Virus record (IMG/VR): IMGVR_UViG_3300022542_000851
Coordinates: 1 to 57,275 of that record
Direction: 5' to 3' (one strand)
DNA: 57,275 nt
Source of the DNA: a virus
In this document: positions 53,230 to 57,275 of the stretch, in pieces
Layout of the letters: the number at the start of each line of letters is the position of its first letter
Numbering within the stretch: position 1 is the stretch's first letter
Translations under genes and position numbers: made by a program
The notes under the pieces: model-generated
The model's database searches: none
Seen by the model: the letters and a program-made list of their open reading frames with translations, nothing else
What the model was told of the DNA's origin: nothing

Positions 53230-53770
53230 GCGCCGCCCTCTGATATCCGCCGAACGCGCCGCGGGCTATCTCGCGCTTGACGTGGCAAGTCGTGCAAACA
53301 GCCTGTACGTCATCATGGTGCGCAGCACCATAGCCGAGGTGGTGGTCGTATTCATGTCGGCGACCGCCAGGGCCGGCCTCGTGACCGCAGTCCGTGCACG
53401 GGATGTCATCCGGGGCTGGCAGAGTCCCAGAGGTTACGAGGCCGTTGACTCGTCCGCGCGCTTGGAACTTATCGCCGTCGCGCGCAGGGACGAACCGCGC
53501 CCCACGCTTACTAACCCGTGAGCGGCGGACGTACGTCGCGGTGTAGATAGCACGGCGGCACTTACCACAGCTCGCCGCCAGGCCGTCCCAGCGCGAGAGA
53601 TCGGACTTGAATGCGCAGCGGGGCAGCCAGCCCCGACACCGCGTGCACCACTTCTGCCCGTTGGCCATCCTCGCACCGTACTCGGCGAGTGATAAGCCTA
53701 CTTTCTTGGCGGCGCTCTTGAAGGCACCGAGCTGACGCCCTGAAAGAGTGGTAAGATCCGGGACAGCCAT
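53222..53770 (-). CDS. HNH-type endonuclease with two zinc sites
   Basis: A 182-aa protein from ATG 53770 with GAGGAGG 9 bases upstream. N-terminal Cys42/45 and 68/71 (WCTRC ... CGKC) form a zinc ribbon; the C-terminal HNH has Cys125/128 (CTDC), DHH at 142-144 and Cys159/162 (CTTC). Free-standing homing-type endonuclease; like the 14168 gene, it is preceded by the extended -10 ATTATACCACACA element. Confidence 0.75.
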   Translation of the reverse strand: MAVPDLTTLSGRQLGAFKSAAKKVGLSLAEYGARMANGQKWCTRCRGWLPRCAFKSDLSRWDGLAASCGKCRRAIYTATYVRRSRVSKRGARFVPARDGDKFQARGRVNGLVTSGTLPAPDDIPCTDCGHEAGPGGRRHEYDHHLGYGAAHHDDVQAVCTTCHVKREIARGAFGGYQRAAHG

Positions 53771-53843
53771 GGCGCGCACCTCCTCATAGGTAGCGGTTGT
53801 GGTTAGAGTCGGCAGGGCGTTTGTGCGCTCTGCTGACTTGTCT

Positions 53844-53856
53844 ATTATACCACACA
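53844..53856 (-). promoter_or_regulatory. Extended -10 promoter of second HNH gene
   Basis: Minus-strand TGGTATAAT, identical over 13 bases to the promoter of the other HNH gene. The -10 includes the TAA stop of the 53845 gene. A leader of about 70 bases precedes GAGGAGG-ATG. Confidence 0.7.
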
Positions 53857-54225
53857 TCGCCACTCCCGCCACGCCGCCATCAGGCGGTCGCGTACCTCGC
53901 GCGTCTCTACCTTTCCGAGGCAGTCGAACGGCCCGCTCTCATTCCACAGCGGGAACACCTCCTCGCGAATCGACTCCCACAGGTCGCCAAAGCGATGATC
54001 GCCGCAGACGAACGCCTCGCGGATCTCCAGGCACGACGCGCATGTACGATACGTCCACACGTCGCCATCTGACTTCCCGGAGGCGCTCTCGCACTGGTCG
54101 CCGGGCTCGATGTTCCCGCTGCACTCGACACAGCTGTGCGCCTTCCGCGCCCGTACGATCGCCTCCGAATAGAACTCGTTCGTCTCGTAGTAGCCGTGGT
54201 CGATGCAGACTTCAGCGCAGCTCAC
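53845..54225 (-). CDS. Treble-clef-like zinc-finger protein
   Basis: A 126-aa protein from GTG 54225 (GAGGGG upstream). RKAHSCVECSGNIEPGDQCES ... YRTCASCLEIREAFVCGDH is a LIM/treble-clef-like zinc-finger layout, C-x2-C ... C-x2-C, common in phage regulatory proteins. The C-terminal part is helical. Function unknown. Confidence 0.6.
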   Translation of the reverse strand: MSCAEVCIDHGYYETNEFYSEAIVRARKAHSCVECSGNIEPGDQCESASGKSDGDVWTYRTCASCLEIREAFVCGDHRFGDLWESIREEVFPLWNESGPFDCLGKVETREVRDRLMAAWREWRCVV

Positions 54226-54257
54226 GTCGGCCCCTCTTCCCATTCAAAGGCGCTCAT
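54222..54257 (-). CDS. 11-codon coupling mini-frame
   Basis: ATG 54257 overlaps the GHKL ATPase stop (ATGA); reads MSAFEWEEGPT and stops in GTGA, whose GTG starts the 53845-54225 gene. It probably carries ribosomes from one gene to the next; not likely to give a stable product. Confidence 0.35.
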   Translation of the reverse strand: MSAFEWEEGPT

Positions 54258-55726
54258 GCTGTCGCCGTCGCTTCACCGGCTTCGCTCGCCGCCGTCGGCG
54301 CGATTCGCGTAACTATCTGCGCCAGCCGACTATCGAATGTCGAGCCCGCCTCCTCCATCGGCAGCACCAGTTGCGTGCCATCCGACGTCGCCGCCTTATC
54401 CGCCGCGTATGCGATGAGCGCTATCGCCTTTAGAGCCTCCTCTGCTTGCAGCCTAACAAGACGATCAACCCAGGAAATGGCACGGTTCAGATAGACCCGC
54501 CCATCGGTAACCGACCACACTGGTGCCCCTGGATCGTTACAGAAGTCGAGCCGGAACACCCCGGCGCCCTTCTTGCGCATCGATTTATCCCCGGGTTGTA
54601 ACTCGACAGCCTGGCCATGTTTTCGACCGGTACCTCGCGGCTTGACGGTCCCGGACTTGTCGCCCTTCCCTCGCCGCCGCGCCTTTGTGGCTGGCCACTC
54701 CGCTTGCAACGAGTCGTTGATCTTTCCTGTGAGCTCGCTCAGCTGTATGCTCCGGGTCTGACTCTCGGCCCGCATCAGTAGCGGGCCCAGCTTTGCGCGC
54801 AGCGCCGCGTCAAGGGCTTCCAGCTTCGAGGCTTCGTTGAGTCGCGTTTTATTCTTGTCGAGGGTCCAGGCCCTGCCAATGTGCAGCTCACCAGCGATGC
54901 GGGCCGTGCTGTATCCTCCGCATCCGATCGCGCTCCGTCGCTCGATCACCCGGTTGCCATAGTGGATAGCCAGGCCCTGGGCGTGGTTGTGTTCCGTTTC
55001 CGCACGCACGACGCCGCAGATGAGGCGCACTGAACGTCCTGCGACTTCGACCTCCTCGTCGATCGACATCTCGAACGCCGGCAGCTCCGCACCAGTCGCC
55101 GTCAGCCGCTTTCGACCTTGACGGAACACGATCTGCTTTCCATCGCGCAGCGCGGGCGTGTAAGTAGCCCCGATGTCACGCACGCGATCCGCAAGCATGC
55201 GGCCAGTAGGGATCCGCCGGTGACGGTCTATGCCGACAAGCCGCACGGACATGCCTCCCTCGGCCCGTAGCCCGTACCGTCGGCATGTCGCCTCCTGCGC
55301 TGGCGCGCTGCGCACTTTCGGTACTCGCCAGGTATCGATCGTTGGCCAGTCGATCTCAGCGCTCCATACCAAGCCTTTACAAATCGACGTATACTCGGCC
55401 CGTGCGTTGAGCCAGATTGCGGCCTCTTTTCCGCCTATTCCGTAGGTTCCGATCGTCGTCGTGTCGTGCTCATGGTGCCCGCCGAGATTGATGAGTGCGA
55501 GCATCCCCTCGCGTCCACACCCCGCCCCGTCATCCACCACGATCAAGTCGCGCCCACGCAGCTCCAGGTCGACGCGCGACGCGCCAGCGTCGAAGGCGTT
55601 GTCTATCAGCTCGCACAGTATGAGCGACCAGTTAAGCGAAGCCTGGTTCTGGAATATTCGAATCAGCTTACGGGGGCCAGGAGTAACGTCCTCGAATTGC
55701 TCGTCCTGCTCTTCCGGTCTAGACAT
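54254..55726 (-). CDS. GHKL (MORC/HATPase_c_3-like) ATPase
   Basis: A 490-aa protein with the Bergerat fold: ELIDNAFDAGAS (Glu39-x3-Asn43) at 39-50, VVDDGAGC (65-70) and GTYGIGGK (93-100). Residues 150-320 have a beta-rich transducer-like part; the C-terminus is basic with a KARRRGKGDKSGTVKPRGTGRKHG stretch, then an acidic end. It should dimerise on ATP binding and clamp DNA or a partner. Homologues exist in phages and host defence loci, but the role here is unknown. Overlaps the 55719 gene by 8 bases. Confidence 0.75.
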   Translation of the reverse strand: MSRPEEQDEQFEDVTPGPRKLIRIFQNQASLNWSLILCELIDNAFDAGASRVDLELRGRDLIVVDDGAGCGREGMLALINLGGHHEHDTTTIGTYGIGGKEAAIWLNARAEYTSICKGLVWSAEIDWPTIDTWRVPKVRSAPAQEATCRRYGLRAEGGMSVRLVGIDRHRRIPTGRMLADRVRDIGATYTPALRDGKQIVFRQGRKRLTATGAELPAFEMSIDEEVEVAGRSVRLICGVVRAETEHNHAQGLAIHYGNRVIERRSAIGCGGYSTARIAGELHIGRAWTLDKNKTRLNEASKLEALDAALRAKLGPLLMRAESQTRSIQLSELTGKINDSLQAEWPATKARRRGKGDKSGTVKPRGTGRKHGQAVELQPGDKSMRKKGAGVFRLDFCNDPGAPVWSVTDGRVYLNRAISWVDRLVRLQAEEALKAIALIAYAADKAATSDGTQLVLPMEEAGSTFDSRLAQIVTRIAPTAASEAGEATATA

Positions 55727-56339
55727 CCTCGCCCTCCGGTTCGAATTGATCCGCCAGCGTCTTCAACTTGATAGCCAGTAGCGGCAAGCTGTCGGCTGGC
55801 CAGCGTTGCGCTTCCTTGAGAACGATCGCGCGCAGCCGGTCGGACGCCTTATGGATGTCGAAGCTGTCACCTCCTCGCGACCCAGCGCCCGGCTCTACGT
55901 GGCGGGCGACCACTTCGGCTACGTGCTTCGCCGTGACGGTTCCGTCCGGCGCGGTCTCGACAACTTCCGCCCACACCTTCGGCACGTCCTCGGCGGTGAG
56001 CTTCGTCAGCGGCCGGGTCTGTGCTTCGTTCTGCGGGAGCGAATGCGAGCAATTGCTCGCATCGCTGAGAAGTCCCATCACTCGGTTTGCCGCCATTAAC
56101 TGTTGCGCCACTCGAACGTTCAAGCCCCACCGCTTCTCGCAGTAGTCTTCGAACGTCGCGTGCTCGGCGCGGTAGAGCGCTTTGCCGTTCGCGCCGCTAT
56201 TCTGGATCTCAACCAGAGCGAGGCCGACATCCACGAACGACCGCTGCCCGGCGGCTATGGTCTCTTCCAGAGCTTCTAGTCGCTTCGCCTCATGATCGCT
56301 CAGAGCTTGCTTGCTGTCGCGGGCCGCAACGACAGTCAC
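55719..56339 (-). CDS. Plasmid/phage DNA-binding-type protein (DUF3102-like)
   Basis: A 206-aa protein from GTG 56339 (GTGA). The segment SFVDVGLALVEIQNSGANGKALYRAEHATFEDYCEKRWGLNVRVAQQLMAANRVMGLL is a recurring helical DNA-binding-type domain of phage and plasmid proteins, followed by a Pro/Asn/Gln link (SLPQNEAQTRPLTKL) and a C-terminal helical domain. Presumably works with the GHKL ATPase next to it. Confidence 0.65.
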   Translation of the reverse strand: MTVVAARDSKQALSDHEAKRLEALEETIAAGQRSFVDVGLALVEIQNSGANGKALYRAEHATFEDYCEKRWGLNVRVAQQLMAANRVMGLLSDASNCSHSLPQNEAQTRPLTKLTAEDVPKVWAEVVETAPDGTVTAKHVAEVVARHVEPGAGSRGGDSFDIHKASDRLRAIVLKEAQRWPADSLPLLAIKLKTLADQFEPEGEDV

Positions 56340-57275
56340 AGCTGCGCCTCCGCTGGCCGCAAGGCCTTGATCGTCGTCCGGGTCGGCTGCTCGATGCCGC
56401 CGGCGGCGGTGATAGCCCCGATGAGTTCGCGTTCCAGCTGGCTGGCTGGCGAGCCGTTCGCGTACTGCTTCGCGATCTCGGCCAGGGCCTTGAAGGTGAT
56501 GGACACGTCGAGCCCGGCCGCGGCTTCGTCCCCCAGGCGCTCGACGACGACCTCACGCACGGTCGGTGCGTCCAGGCGCCGCTTGCCGGGCTCCTCGACC
56601 TCGGATAGAATCCGGCCATCCGGCAGCGGCACCTCGATGCCTTCGGCGACCATCGACTCCACGATGTCGATCACTTTCAAGGCGACGGCGCCGGCCGCCT
56701 TCGCCATGGTGTATACCTCGCCGGCCAGTGCCGGGCTCAGCGCCTGCGGCCGCGCCGGTACGATCGACGGCCCCTCGACTTCGGCGCCGTCCCTGCGCTC
56801 AACCTCGAGCGCGAACGCGCGGGCAGCCTCGAGATGACCCGGGCAGCTGACGAAGCGCGCCGGGCAGAACCGGCAGTGCTCGCCGATGTTGACGTCGACG
56901 CCGCGCCCGGCCTCGTATCGCTCGCGGGCTGCGCGCACGCGCTCGGCGATGGACTCCAGCCGGCCGGCGACGGCGCCGAGGTCGATGCTGTCGAGCTCGA
57001 CAGCGGACCGCCAGGGGCGGCGCCCGACCTCGATCCAGACGATCTCCACGATGGCGCGGGCGCGGCCGTAGGCGCGGGCGGCGGCCAGCCCGTAGATCTC
57101 GAGCTGCAGGCCGGGCGGCTTGCGGTTCGTCCAGCCGGTCTTGAGGTCCGGGACGTACACCCCGTCGGCCTCGAGCATGCCAACCAGGTCGACCTCGCCG
57201 GCGACATCGGAATCGGTGGCGCCCGAGTAGTCGCGGCCCGTGCCGCGGCCGAGCTCGCGCGCCTCGCCGGTGTCG
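56336..57275 (-). CDS. RecB/Cas4-like PD-(D/E)XK nuclease, C-terminal part (split by window end)
   Basis: Remaining part of the nuclease that begins at 425; the last 141 bases duplicate 1-141. It holds the catalytic DLKTG core and, downstream, the QLEIYGLAAARAYG-type helix following the active site in this fold. A CRFCPARFVSCPGH cysteine cluster resembles the C-terminal 4Fe-4S or zinc site of Cas4/AddB-like nucleases. The C-terminal third is helical and of unknown role. The stop overlaps the start of the next gene (GTGA at 56336-56339), so the two are translationally coupled. Family assignment rests on motifs only; no polymerase or helicase domain is fused. Confidence 0.8.
   Translation of the reverse strand, partial: DTGEARELGRGTGRDYSGATDSDVAGEVDLVGMLEADGVYVPDLKTGWTNRKPPGLQLEIYGLAAARAYGRARAIVEIVWIEVGRRPWRSAVELDSIDLGAVAGRLESIAERVRAARERYEAGRGVDVNIGEHCRFCPARFVSCPGHLEAARAFALEVERRDGAEVEGPSIVPARPQALSPALAGEVYTMAKAAGAVALKVIDIVESMVAEGIEVPLPDGRILSEVEEPGKRRLDAPTVREVVVERLGDEAAAGLDVSITFKALAEIAKQYANGSPASQLERELIGAITAAGGIEQPTRTTIKALRPAEAQL
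57135..57275. repeat. Terminal direct repeat, right copy
   Basis: Exact second copy of bases 1-141. Joining at this overlap restores one 407-codon nuclease frame running from 425 through base 1 to 56336 on the minus strand. Confidence 0.95.

Noticed and set aside
55735-55755. GGTTCGAATTGATCC as a tRNA or attP fragment
   Set aside because: Lies inside the end of the 55719-56339 gene, with no flanking tRNA arms and no location near the integrase.

Overview
The window is one complete, circularly closed genome of a temperate tailed phage with a long-tail (siphovirus-like) morphogenesis set. The first 141 bases are repeated exactly as the last 141 (57135-57275). One gene, a RecB-like nuclease, is split by the window ends and reads through if they are joined, giving a circle of 57,134 bp. 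The DNA is G+C-rich. Genes are tightly packed, mostly with ATGA/GTGA/TGATG stop-start overlaps and GGAGG-type ribosome binding sites. Several predicted lipoproteins (lipobox ending in Cys) and signal peptides suggest a high-GC, probably Gram-negative host; the host cannot be named from the sequence.

Layout. Almost everything is on the minus strand and is best read from about 9530 downward, through the joined ends, to about 11454. (i) Lysogeny control, 9.1-11.4 kb: a plus-strand repressor cluster (9605-11378), two dyad operators, a minus-strand early promoter, a ribbon-helix-helix (RHH) protein and a tyrosine integrase with its own promoter. (ii) Early genes, 7.8 kb down to 1 and then 57.3 down to about 47.6 kb: small membrane and zinc-ribbon proteins, a D12-class adenine methylase, a 570-base gene-free structured segment ending in a terminator (probable noncoding RNA), a RecT-like protein, MazG, RecB-like nuclease, a plasmid/phage DNA-binding-type protein, a GHKL ATPase, an HNH endonuclease, a Gp37/Gp68-family protein, an ASCH-domain protein and a replication organiser. 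(iii) Head genes, 47.6-33.7 kb: small and large terminase, portal, P-loop protein, scaffold, decoration protein, major capsid protein, connectors and surface-domain proteins. (iv) Tail genes, 33.4-20.3 kb: terminator, 640-aa tube protein, G/GT chaperones with a -1 frameshift site, 1227-aa tape measure, and two large tip proteins. (v) A cluster at 20.3-17.2 kb in the usual fibre position whose products unexpectedly carry signal peptides, one with collagen-like repeats. (vi) A run of small lipoproteins, membrane proteins and regulators, 17.2-11.4 kb, which probably holds lysis functions, although no endolysin can be recognised.

Four plus-strand islands interrupt the minus-strand plan: the repressor cluster (9605-11378), single-gene morons at 24274-24873 and 33480-33734, and a six-gene cassette with its own XRE-like and RHH regulators between scaffold and portal (40727-42373). 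The last is the most plausible place for an undescribed prophage-expressed system. Five RHH proteins and several promoter-embedded dyads point to unusually layered regulation. No DNA polymerase, helicase, capsid protease, endolysin or tRNA was recognised.
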